In this document: positions 1 to 6,657 of the stretch, one piece after another
Layout of the letters: the number at the start of each line of letters is the position of its first letter
How positions within the stretch are numbered: position 1 is the stretch's first letter
Assembly (NCBI GenBank): GCA_029987045.1
Contig: DALTWN010000035.1
Coordinates: 1-8,614, forward strand
Source: Methanocorpusculum sp.
Lineage (GTDB): Archaea; Halobacteriota; Methanomicrobia; Methanomicrobiales; Methanocorpusculaceae
Reading direction: 5' to 3'
DNA: 8,614 bases
Made by a program: the position numbers and the translations under genes
The notes under the pieces: model-generated
Told to the model about the DNA's origin: nothing
The model's database searches: none
What the model saw: only the letters and a program-made list of their open reading frames with translations

Positions 1-74
1 GCCACGGTCTCGACTTCGTAACCAAAGAGTATCTGCCGGAAATGCTGACGGAAGCCGGCGTTCTCAAACGATAA
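1..74 (+). CDS. 3' end of an unrecognised protein-coding gene
   Basis: The third reading frame (codons starting at base 3) is open from the window edge to a TAA at 72-74 and encodes about 23 residues ending KEYLPEMLTEAGVLKR. The composition (acidic and amphipathic, ending in a basic residue) reads like the C-terminal helix of a soluble protein, and the other two plus-strand frames make less protein-like sequence. It is followed immediately by an oligo-T tract, as expected for the end of an archaeal transcription unit. Too little is present to assign a family. It converges with the gene that ends at 151. Confidence 0.65.
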   Translation, partial: HGLDFVTKEYLPEMLTEAGVLKR

Positions 75-78
75 CCTA

Positions 79-117
79 TTTTTTAAAAACAGCGTTCCCT
101 GAAGAGAAAATCAGGGA
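79..117. terminator. Bidirectional transcription stop between convergent genes
   Basis: Five bases after the upstream TAA there is TTTTTTAAAAA (79-89), which gives a six-T run on the plus strand and a five-T run on the minus strand. Archaeal RNA polymerase commonly stops at such oligo-T tracts. Next is a perfect 7-bp hairpin, TCCCTGA (96-102) and TCAGGGA (111-117), with an 8-base loop. For minus-strand transcripts from the gene ending at 151, the hairpin comes before the T run, giving a stem-then-U-tract order. A further TCAGGG copy at 140-145 could pair with the same left arm. Termination is inferred. Confidence 0.55.
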
Positions 118-150
118 GACCCCGGAACACCTGCTCCGATCAGGGTACCG

Positions 151-1527
151 TCAGTTCTTCTTCTGCGGCCGTCTGCGCTTCTTCTGGCGATGCCCCGTTT
201 TGGGTTTTGCCGCCGGTTTGGCTGCCTGTTCCGGTTTGTCCGGCAGACGTTCCGGTTTTCCTACTTTCGGAAACGCGGTTATCTCATCCGCACAATACCG
301 CAGAACGGTTTCCACACGTTCCGCACCCAGGACCGGTTTTATAGTTTCCAGCCAGAGATAGAATCCGACACGCGGAGGAGTCGGACGTTCATACTTGAAC
401 CCTCCCTGACTCGACGGAACCAGTTTCAGATACTCACGTTTCTTGCGTGGTTTCAGATATACCACCGGATCAATCTCCGGGAAATCGACCGCAAGAACGA
501 CCTTCGAATAGTCAGTCATAATCATCTCTGCAGTCAGTTCCTGGGACTTGATACGCAGACCATGATGGGCAACAAGCGACTTGATTGCTGAAGGATAGAG
601 TCCGCCGCAGATCACCTTTTTGACCAGCGGAGATACCGCAGGATTGTCAAAGAACTGGTTTGCCGTAAGCCGGTGTTCTTCCGCGAAATAGAGCTGCGAC
701 AATGCTTCATCATGGAGTTTCTTGTAATCAAACTGGACAGTATGAAGGGTTTCCGCACTCACCAGTTTCGGCGATGCCGCCATTTCCGTCGGCAGATTCA
801 TCAGACGGATTCCCTTCAGACAGCGTTTCATGGATTCGCAGTCCGAGGTGCAGATATAGGCATTGTCCGGATCTGCAACAAGACGTCTTACGGTCTGCGT
901 ATTGCGGATATCGACCGAAGAGAACAGAATGAATCCCACATGATCCTGGGCGAAAAGATAGCCGAAGAGTTTTTTCTTATAGATGATCTCCTCTTCGAGA
1001 TCCTTCAAATCTGCAGGAGTCGTAACGATTTCACAAAAGACGACATGACCGTGTCTATCGAACAGCAGCTGATCGACTTCCGCCAGATCCTGGCCGTTTC
1101 CCCGCACACGGATATCCCCTTTCTCCGCAGAATAGATGCCGTTTATTCCCAGCTGGTTCCTGACTTTCCTGCTCCGGGAATCTGCGCCTTTCTTGACGAT
1201 CTTCTTGATGGTGTCCGTATCTTCTGCAATCTTTATCAGTTCTTCGTAGATAAGATACTCAAACCAGTATCCTTCCGAGGTCCGCATCAGCATGATGTCT
1301 TCGGAGAAGAGGTTCTTGCGGTCCTGCACCCGCAAATGACGAAGAGCACGTACCGCAGTGGAACGTGTAGGCATATATCCGGAAAACTGTTTCGTTATCC
1401 AGGAAAGCATGGTCTCTTCTGCCTTTACTTCCGGTTTCTTCTCTTCTGGTTTCGGTGTCGGCCGCTGCCCCTGGAAAGCATGCGGTTTATGCGTATGTTT
1501 CGGTTTCTTATGTTTTGGATTATCCAT
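151..1527 (-). CDS. Hypothetical protein with degenerate PD-(D/E)XK nuclease-like core and basic tails
   Basis: No named family is certain. The 458-aa product has three parts. Residues 1-40 are a Lys/His/Pro-rich, probably disordered head (start MDNPKHKKPKHTHK). Residues about 41-400 form a folded core. Residues about 420-458 are a Lys/Pro/Arg-rich tail ending RQKKRRRPQKKN. In the core, a helix GYWFEYLIYEEL (86-97), then EVDQLLF (150-156), a short turn, VVFCEIVTT (162-170) and a long helix recall the order E-helix, D, E-x-K of PD-(D/E)XK proteins, especially the DUF1887/Card1-type nuclease domain. Here the expected Lys is Val168; a Lys cluster (184-186) lies on the next helix. An inactive nucleic-acid-binding version, or one with a relocated Lys, is inference. 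There is no signal peptide or membrane segment. The ATG lies inside the end of the tRNA methyltransferase gene (8-bp overlap) with no clear Shine-Dalgarno, suggesting translational coupling. Met40 (ATG at 1408-1410) is an alternative start, but the matching tail at the other end supports the longer form. It is the last gene of the minus-strand set. Confidence 0.8.
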   Translation of the reverse strand: MDNPKHKKPKHTHKPHAFQGQRPTPKPEEKKPEVKAEETMLSWITKQFSGYMPTRSTAVRALRHLRVQDRKNLFSEDIMLMRTSEGYWFEYLIYEELIKIAEDTDTIKKIVKKGADSRSRKVRNQLGINGIYSAEKGDIRVRGNGQDLAEVDQLLFDRHGHVVFCEIVTTPADLKDLEEEIIYKKKLFGYLFAQDHVGFILFSSVDIRNTQTVRRLVADPDNAYICTSDCESMKRCLKGIRLMNLPTEMAASPKLVSAETLHTVQFDYKKLHDEALSQLYFAEEHRLTANQFFDNPAVSPLVKKVICGGLYPSAIKSLVAHHGLRIKSQELTAEMIMTDYSKVVLAVDFPEIDPVVYLKPRKKREYLKLVPSSQGGFKYERPTPPRVGFYLWLETIKPVLGAERVETVLRYCADEITAFPKVGKPERLPDKPEQAAKPAAKPKTGHRQKKRRRPQKKN

Positions 1528-2482
1528 TATTGAGGACGAGTATTCTGCGTGTCAGACTTTTATGGATGTACTGTTCATAAAATCCTTCCACTGTGAATCC
1601 GGCGGCGACCGCGAACGGTCTGATGTCCTGATGAGTCACCACAACAGCGCGCCCACCTTTTTTCAGGACCCGACGGATTTCACGAAGTGCTCCAGAATAG
1701 AGAGCACTGAATGTTTCAGCGCCGACAGCAGTGGACTGACCATAGGGAAAGTCGCATGCGACGGCGTGGAATGATGCATCTTGATAGGGCATACGCGTTG
1801 CATCGGCGCGGATCAGGTTCGCTGCAGGAACATTGAGTCTGCTTCCTGCAAGCATCTGGGAATCGAAATCGCTTCCCACCCCCTTTACGCCAAGGAGTTC
1901 CGTTTCCAGAAGAATCCCTCCCGTTCCGCAGAACGGGTCAAGGAGTGTCTCTCCTTTCTTCACACGCGTCAGATTGACAATCGCACGTGCAAACAGAGGC
2001 ATCATTACTCCCGGATGGAAATATGCCCTGCTGTTCGGATTGCGGGCAGCGTAGCTTCCGCGGTCTATTTCATAAAGGACACGTCCGAACCAGCATAAGC
2101 CGCCGGTAAAGACTGCACGGTACACAATTTCCGGATGTTTCAGCGATACGGTTCCCTTGATGAGAGAACCCATCATCCGTTCGACTGCAGTCATTGATTC
2201 CGGTTCAACGGCTGGATGAATCTTTCGGGCTCGACAGCAGTATGGTTTATCCGCTTCGAGGGATAACGACTGCAGAAGATTGCGCAGATCGTCTGCAGTT
2301 CCATTGCACACGCCCAGGAGTTCGGAGACAGTGTGCGTTTCAGCAAGCCGTGTACTTTCTTCCGGAACATCGGTCTCGGCAACAGCAATCCCGTTCGCAC
2401 GTTCGGTTATGCGTGCAACACAGGCCAGCTCTGCAGCTGCCAGGTCCTGATTCTCTCCGGATAGTTCATACAGCAGTTTCAT
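1520..2482 (-). CDS. trmG10: tRNA (guanine(10)-N2)-dimethyltransferase, archaeal Trm-G10/Trm11 type
   Basis: This SAM-dependent enzyme methylates N2 of guanosine 10 in tRNA, usually to N2,N2-dimethylguanosine in archaea. The 320-aa protein has an N-terminal region (about 1-145) fitting a THUMP-containing tRNA-binding module, then a linker with RAYFHPGVM (152-160) and a Rossmann methyltransferase domain. DPFCGTGG (182-189) is the SAM-binding motif I, GSDFD (203-207) is motif II, ADATRMPY (226-233) follows, and DFPYGQS (244-250) is the catalytic motif IV. Family members normally carry DPPY there; Phe replaces the first Pro, while the Asp, second Pro and aromatic residue are kept. The length is typical, with no sign of truncation. 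The start is the first in-frame ATG and gives the expected N-terminus (MKLLYELSGENQDL). It lacks a Shine-Dalgarno. An AT-rich box about 29 bp upstream fits a near-leaderless transcript, though read-through from the gene 29 bp upstream is also likely. Its stop overlaps the start of the 458-aa gene. Confidence 0.9.
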   Translation of the reverse strand: MKLLYELSGENQDLAAAELACVARITERANGIAVAETDVPEESTRLAETHTVSELLGVCNGTADDLRNLLQSLSLEADKPYCCRARKIHPAVEPESMTAVERMMGSLIKGTVSLKHPEIVYRAVFTGGLCWFGRVLYEIDRGSYAARNPNSRAYFHPGVMMPLFARAIVNLTRVKKGETLLDPFCGTGGILLETELLGVKGVGSDFDSQMLAGSRLNVPAANLIRADATRMPYQDASFHAVACDFPYGQSTAVGAETFSALYSGALREIRRVLKKGGRAVVVTHQDIRPFAVAAGFTVEGFYEQYIHKSLTRRILVLNNG

Positions 2483-2506
2483 CCAGCTTATATATGCGTC
2501 TTGGCG

Positions 2507-2515
2507 GATATTTAA
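2507..2515 (-). promoter_or_regulatory. Possible TATA box for the tRNA methyltransferase gene
   Basis: On the minus strand TTAAATATC is centred about 29 bases before the methyltransferase ATG. That would place a start site within a few bases of the ATG, fitting a leaderless message and the absent Shine-Dalgarno. It overlaps the stop codon of the preceding gene, so it would be an internal operon promoter. This is a positional argument only. Confidence 0.35.
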
Positions 2516-3402
2516 GCTGAGGTCCTGAGCAGATAGGCCTTGATGAACAGATCCGGATGATACCGCAGTTTCGCCTCACGCAGTCCGGGATCGTCCACAT
2601 CACTTTCCCGATTGATGATTTTATAACGATTTTTGAGGAATTTCGCGGTTTCCAGATTGATTATCTTGTAAATTCCCGGATATTTCTGCAATCCTTTCTC
2701 ATAATGGACCATCACCACATCGCCCGGATTCTGTTCCCAGATGGCGACGGCACCGATTTCGCCGCCGACCCGGATCAGAATGCCTTCCAGATGCAGCTCG
2801 TCATAATGGTCGAGAGAGATATCGACGGCAAGAAGCTCGTCGTGCATCATCGATGCATCGTAAGTCTTCTTTTCCGCACCCCACTGATGGATCATGGCAC
2901 GGACCTCTTCCCTGTTTTCCGCCGTAAGCGGTTCGACCGTATAGGAATAGGTTTTCAGGAACTGATTGATCTGGCCGCGAATGCCAACGAACGGTTTTCC
3001 CTTCAGTTCAGCAAGCGTTTCCGTGTACCAGCAGTACTCGAAATATCCCCGCACCTCTTCGATCGTAGCTTCGGGATGCAGCGACCGGAACAGCGCATGA
3101 GACTCTTCATCGTAGATGACAATATCTGCTCCAATCGATTTCGCATATGCATACTCGTCTTCACAGACCGCAGGATCAAGCGGGCCAATCGGCGCATGCA
3201 GGACGTGCACCCCGTCCGTAACGATATCAACAATCAGATGATTCCGATACTCGGTAAAATAACAGGGACAATAATGCACCCAGGAAAGCATCGTAACCGG
3301 CGAACATTCCGAATGACCGCGGGGATATGTCGCCAGATAGGCATCCAAAATTCCTTTGTTTGCAAAAGAAATCTGTACAAAATCGGCTGCATGAATTGCC
3401 AT
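2512..3402 (-). CDS. DUF2156 (phosphatidylglycerol lysyltransferase C-terminal-like) protein, soluble GNAT fold
   Basis: The 296-aa protein belongs, by motif recognition, to the DUF2156 / LPG-synthetase C-terminal group: two tandem GNAT-like folds related to the MprF catalytic domain, which moves an amino acid from aminoacyl-tRNA to a lipid. Family marks are SECSPVTMLSWVHY (31-44), LKGKPFVGIRGQINQFLK (133-150, where relatives have a basic KRN-x-I-N-x-F pattern), and the C-terminal block NRESDVDDPGLREAK (264-278) followed by YHP (281-283). No transmembrane segment is visible, so the flippase part of true MprF is absent. Its substrate is unknown; attachment of an amino acid from aminoacyl-tRNA to some acceptor is inference. 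The frame stays open upstream to an ATG at 3495, but those 31 codons lie over the acetyltransferase gene and are unlike the family, so I chose ATG at 3400-3402. This leaves a 7-bp gap after the upstream stop, with a weak AGAGTGA Shine-Dalgarno-like element. It is probably cotranscribed with the acetyltransferase. Confidence 0.82.
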   Translation of the reverse strand: MAIHAADFVQISFANKGILDAYLATYPRGHSECSPVTMLSWVHYCPCYFTEYRNHLIVDIVTDGVHVLHAPIGPLDPAVCEDEYAYAKSIGADIVIYDEESHALFRSLHPEATIEEVRGYFEYCWYTETLAELKGKPFVGIRGQINQFLKTYSYTVEPLTAENREEVRAMIHQWGAEKKTYDASMMHDELLAVDISLDHYDELHLEGILIRVGGEIGAVAIWEQNPGDVVMVHYEKGLQKYPGIYKIINLETAKFLKNRYKIINRESDVDDPGLREAKLRYHPDLFIKAYLLRTSA

Positions 3403-3409
3403 GAAAAAT

Positions 3410-3823
3410 TCACTCTTCTTTGAGCATGGGGGTATAGTTTTCCATTGTGGAAAATCCTGCCCGGCGATAGAACTCTTCTTTTCCCGGTGCAGCAACCAGA
3501 CCGATCCAGGTATGTCCAGACAGGATTGCCAGTTTCTTCAACGCTGCCACAATCCTGCTTCCAATACCCTGACCGCGATATTCCGGAAACACGACAATGT
3601 CCTGCAGATACCCGTCCGCTGCACCGTCGCTGATGAACCGTCCGAATCCGACAGCATTCTGATGTTCGTCCATGGCGACGATTGCAATAAAACTGCCGTC
3701 AAGAAGCCGAGGAATCTGGGTCGGATCATACCCGATATCCCACCATCCGCCGGCACGATAGAGATCGACAATCTCCGCCGTGTTCCAGCTACGGACAACT
3801 GACAAGGTAATTTCATGGTTCAT
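3410..3823 (-). CDS. GNAT family N-acetyltransferase
   Basis: This 137-aa single-domain protein transfers an acetyl group from acetyl-CoA to an amine; the substrate cannot be told from sequence. The central strand YLQDIVVFPEYRGQGIGSR (72-90) is GNAT motif A: the R-G-Q-G-I-G loop (83-88) binds the CoA pyrophosphate and the following helix starts at about 89. GKEEFYRRAGF (114-124) is motif B, with Tyr119 in the usual general-acid position. The N-terminal part contains the substrate-side segment WWDIGYDPTQIPRLL (27-41), and length is normal for the family. It is the first gene of the minus-strand set, 7 bp before the DUF2156 gene. The ATG is preceded by AAAAGGAA (minus strand, 3833-3840) about ten bases upstream, an acceptable Shine-Dalgarno, and by a TATA-like GAGTATATC at 3841-3849. 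Confidence 0.9.
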   Translation of the reverse strand: MNHEITLSVVRSWNTAEIVDLYRAGGWWDIGYDPTQIPRLLDGSFIAIVAMDEHQNAVGFGRFISDGAADGYLQDIVVFPEYRGQGIGSRIVAALKKLAILSGHTWIGLVAAPGKEEFYRRAGFSTMENYTPMLKEE

Positions 3824-3840
3824 GGGAGTCTGTTCCTTTT

Positions 3841-3849
3841 GATATACTC
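3841..3849 (-). promoter_or_regulatory. Possible TATA box for the minus-strand operon
   Basis: The minus strand reads GAGTATATC, centred about 22 bases before the acetyltransferase ATG, with an AAAAGGAA Shine-Dalgarno-like element between. The distance is slightly short for a transcript that includes that Shine-Dalgarno, so either the message is leaderless or another box further up is used. Confidence 0.35.
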
Positions 3850-3870
3850 TATCTGCTTTTGCCGATTATG

Positions 3871-3894
3871 AGGGTTATGGTCAGGGTTTTACCC
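3871..3894. repeat. Small direct and inverted repeat in the divergent promoter region
   Basis: AGGGTT occurs at 3871-3876 and again at 3883-3888, exactly 12 bases apart, and the second copy runs into a palindrome GGGTTTTACCC (3884-3894). This is the most structured part of the 126-bp region between the divergent acetyltransferase and argH starts, and it lies between their expected promoter elements. It could be a regulator binding site for one or both directions, but it is short enough to arise by chance. The rest of the 3824-3949 gap holds only weak AT-rich candidates for the argH promoter (for example AAATAAGTA, 3929-3937) and no convincing Shine-Dalgarno for argH. Confidence 0.3.
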
Positions 3895-3949
3895 CTTCCC
3901 ATCCAATAGCAATATCATCTGACAGACCAAATAAGTACAACAGAGCTAT

Positions 3950-5425
3950 ATGGCAAAAGACCAGATTCGAAAAGGACGGCTGGATGAAGACCGCTCTGCT
4001 GAGGTAGAAGCATTCCTCTCATCCATGGACGCCGACCATGAAATCGCCACCTGCGATATCCGGGTGGACATGGCGCATATCCTCATGCTCCATGCACAGA
4101 ACCTGATAGATACCGCATCCGCAAAGAAACTGCTTACCGCTCTGCTCAAATATCTTGAAACCGGTCTGCCCAAGGACGCATTCGATCCGGCGCATGAAGA
4201 TATCCACGCAGGAATAGAAGCACAGCTGATTCACGATGCTGGAGCCGACGCGGGAGGCAGGATGCATCTTGGACGAAGCAGAAACGACGAAGTCGCTACC
4301 TGTCTGCGGATGCGGACACGTGAATATGTCCTCCAGATACTGTCCGGTATCTTCGATCTTCGTCAGGTCCTGCTGAACCGTGCAGAAGAACATCTTGAAA
4401 CCGTCATGCCGGGATTCACCCATCTGCAGCATGCACAGCCGACGACACTGGCACATTATTTCCTTTCGTACGAGAACCTGTTCGCCCGCGATGCCGACCG
4501 CATGTTCGATGCATATGCACGTATCAACCGGTCTCCGCTCGGATCCGCCGCATTCGCCGGCACCGGATTCCCGCTCGACCGCGACCTGACATCCACGTAT
4601 CTCGGATTCGCCGGACCGATGGAAAACAGCATGGACGGAGTGGCAAACCGTGATTTCATCATCGAGATCATCTCCGACTGTGCAATCCTCATGACCAATA
4701 TCAGCCGTATGGCGGAAGAGCTTATTCTCTGGTCTTCAGCTCTCGTCCGTTTCGTTACGATGAACGATGCATTCTGCTCAACCTCGAGCATCATGCCGCA
4801 GAAGAAAAATCCGGATACCCTAGAAATCATGCGGGCGAAATCCGCACTGCTTTCGGGAGAACTTGCCGCGGCGCTTACCCTGGTCAAAGGACTGCCGATG
4901 AGCTACAACCGCGATCTGCAGGACCTGAACCCGCATCTGTGGAGAGCGTTGCGTGAAACCGCAGCCGCAGTACCTATCCTTGCCCGCATCATCGAAACCG
5001 CGGAATTCGACGAATCTGCAATGAAGAAGAGTGCAAAGGCAGGAAACACCGGGGCCACCGAACTTGCCGATGCATTCGTCCGTGAATACAATCTGCCGTT
5101 CAGAACCGCCCACAATATCGTCGGCAGAGCAGTCAAACTCGGATCGTTCGATCTTGCGACCATCGACGCCATCGGTCTCGAATTCGCCGGAATTTCCTTG
5201 GCAAAGGCAGGCCTGACCCAGGAATTCATCGACAGAGTCCAAAACCCGAAAGAAATCGTCAAAGCAAAGAAAACAACCGGATCCCCGAATCCGCGTCTGG
5301 TCAAAAAAGCGTTGCAGGAAGCCGATGTCCGTCTGGTTCAGGACGAAGTCACGAGCGACATGCTGTCCGATGAACTCAGCGATGCAGACGAAAAAATGAA
5401 GAAAGCAATAGAGGAACTGAAATGA
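3950..5425 (+). CDS. argH: Argininosuccinate lyase
   Basis: This cytosolic enzyme splits argininosuccinate into arginine and fumarate, the last step of arginine synthesis. The 491-aa product has the full fumarase/aspartase-superfamily architecture: N-terminal MAKDQIRKGRL, the substrate loop EDIHAGIE (83-90), GRMHLGRSRNDEV (103-115), GFTHLQHAQPTTL (155-167) with the conserved Thr157-His158 pair, the catalytic flexible loop SSIMPQKKNP (279-288) with Ser280 as the expected base, and a helical C-terminal domain. Length is slightly over the 450-470 typical of bacterial enzymes, with the extra at an acidic/basic C-terminal end. The PROSITE-type fumarate lyase signature begins G-S-x-x-M; here the Gly is Thr278, while the functional residues stay. 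His161 occupies a position often Arg in other ArgH. The first gene of the plus operon, it shows no clear Shine-Dalgarno, so leaderless translation is possible. It ends in an ATGA overlap with gatD. Confidence 0.96.
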   Translation: MAKDQIRKGRLDEDRSAEVEAFLSSMDADHEIATCDIRVDMAHILMLHAQNLIDTASAKKLLTALLKYLETGLPKDAFDPAHEDIHAGIEAQLIHDAGADAGGRMHLGRSRNDEVATCLRMRTREYVLQILSGIFDLRQVLLNRAEEHLETVMPGFTHLQHAQPTTLAHYFLSYENLFARDADRMFDAYARINRSPLGSAAFAGTGFPLDRDLTSTYLGFAGPMENSMDGVANRDFIIEIISDCAILMTNISRMAEELILWSSALVRFVTMNDAFCSTSSIMPQKKNPDTLEIMRAKSALLSGELAAALTLVKGLPMSYNRDLQDLNPHLWRALRETAAAVPILARIIETAEFDESAMKKSAKAGNTGATELADAFVREYNLPFRTAHNIVGRAVKLGSFDLATIDAIGLEFAGISLAKAGLTQEFIDRVQNPKEIVKAKKTTGSPNPRLVKKALQEADVRLVQDEVTSDMLSDELSDADEKMKKAIEELK

Positions 5426-6657
5426 CATTCAAAAATCTTGACCCGATAACCGTCTCGTTCGCCGGACTCGAGATGGAGGGTATGTATATCAACCAATCCG
5501 GCAAGAATGCGATTGTAAAGCTGAAGAGCGGATACAACATCTGTGTACCGGAAACCTGCTGTACGGCCCGCAAAGATAAAACCGCCCAGGAAAAACATGC
5601 GGCAAAACCGCTGGAACAGAACGATAAACTGCCGCTTCTTTCAATCATATCGACTGGAGGAACAATTGCAAGTACCGTCGATTACCGGACCGGTGCTGTC
5701 TCTTCCAAGTTCACCGCCGAAGATATCATCAGAAGCATTCCGGAACTTGCGGCTATCGCGAACTATCATACCGTCCAGCCGTTCAATATCCTGTCCGAAA
5801 ACATGGACCCGGGAAAATGGCAGATTCTCGCACGGACCATAAAATACGAGATCGAAAACGGTGCAAAGGGTATCATCATTACCCACGGTACCGACACCAT
5901 GCTCTACAGTGCGGCAGCCGTTTCATTCATGCTGGACACGCCGGTACCGGTCATCTTCGTCGGTGCACAGCGCAGTGCAGACAGACCGTCCAGCGACAAT
6001 GCGGTAAATGCAATCTGTTCTGCAAAAGCCGCGATCTCCAATCTGGGAGAAGTCATGGTCTGTATGCATGCGACCTCGAACGATACCGCATGCGCACTCC
6101 ACCGGGCAACCCGTGTCCGAAAGAACCACACCTCACGCAGAGATGCTTTCCAGAGTATCGGACGCGAACCGGTCGGAATGGTTTCATATCCGGACGGAAA
6201 TGTCGTTCCGGCAGAAGATGCGGTTCTGCGCGACACCACCAAACTGGCTCTGCACGATGCACTGGAATCCAACTGCGGTCTTCTGACCTATTATCCGGGC
6301 ATGAACCCGAAGGTATTCGATGCATTCAAAGGATACAAGGGTCTTGTCATTGCAGGAACCGGTCTCGGCCATGTCGGTACCAACTGTATCGACAGAATCA
6401 AACAGCTGACGGATGCCGGCACGACCGTGGTCATGACCTCGCAGTGTCAGGCAGGATCCGTCTGTGACCGTGTCTATGAAACCGGAAGATATCTGCTTGA
6501 TGCCGGTATCATCGAAGCAGGCAGCATGCTTCCGGAAGTTGCGCTCGTCAAACTCATGTGGGTTCTTGGAAACGCATCCGATCCTGCAGAAATCAGAAAA
6601 CTCATGCAGACGAATCTCAAAGGAGAACTTGACTGCGATATCAGGGGGGACTGCTAA
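5422..6657 (+). CDS. gatD: Glutamyl-tRNA(Gln) amidotransferase subunit D
   Basis: GatD is the asparaginase-like glutaminase subunit of the archaea-specific GatDE complex. It releases ammonia from an amide donor (Gln or Asn) for GatE, which turns Glu-tRNA(Gln) into Gln-tRNA(Gln). The 411-aa product has an N-terminal small barrel region (about 1-48, from VSFAGLEMEGMYI to the CVPET strand), a charged linker (50-70), then the type-I L-asparaginase fold. STGGTIAS (77-84) carries the nucleophile Thr81, THGTDTM (154-160) carries Thr157 and Asp158, and Lys234 in RVRKNHTSRR (231-240) completes the set. The spacing of Thr, Thr-Asp and Lys (76 and 76 residues) matches what I recall for characterised GatD. 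C-terminal AGTGLGHVGTN (311-321) and TSQCQAGSV (339-347) are typical. Start: the ATG sits in the argH stop (ATGA) with GAGGAA about six bases upstream. The stop abuts gatE. Length is normal. Confidence 0.96.
   Translation: MTFKNLDPITVSFAGLEMEGMYINQSGKNAIVKLKSGYNICVPETCCTARKDKTAQEKHAAKPLEQNDKLPLLSIISTGGTIASTVDYRTGAVSSKFTAEDIIRSIPELAAIANYHTVQPFNILSENMDPGKWQILARTIKYEIENGAKGIIITHGTDTMLYSAAAVSFMLDTPVPVIFVGAQRSADRPSSDNAVNAICSAKAAISNLGEVMVCMHATSNDTACALHRATRVRKNHTSRRDAFQSIGREPVGMVSYPDGNVVPAEDAVLRDTTKLALHDALESNCGLLTYYPGMNPKVFDAFKGYKGLVIAGTGLGHVGTNCIDRIKQLTDAGTTVVMTSQCQAGSVCDRVYETGRYLLDAGIIEAGSMLPEVALVKLMWVLGNASDPAEIRKLMQTNLKGELDCDIRGDC

Noticed and set aside
673..1533. 286-codon open frame on the plus strand
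   Set aside because: It is antisense to the 458-aa minus-strand gene, has an unlikely Arg/Phe/Cys-rich composition, and has no promoter or Shine-Dalgarno consistent with its start.
2487..2493. TATATAA-like sequence directly before the methyltransferase ATG (minus strand)
   Set aside because: It is within about ten bases of the start codon, too close to place a transcription start upstream of the gene. The box at 2507-2515 is better placed.
2557..3423. 288-codon open frame on the plus strand
   Set aside because: It is antisense to the DUF2156 gene, which has clear family motifs. The composition is that of a shadow frame.
3403..3495. Upstream extension of the DUF2156 protein to an ATG at 3495
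   Set aside because: It would overlap the acetyltransferase C-terminus by 86 bases, and the extra 31 residues do not resemble the family N-terminus. The ATG at 3400-3402 fits operon spacing.
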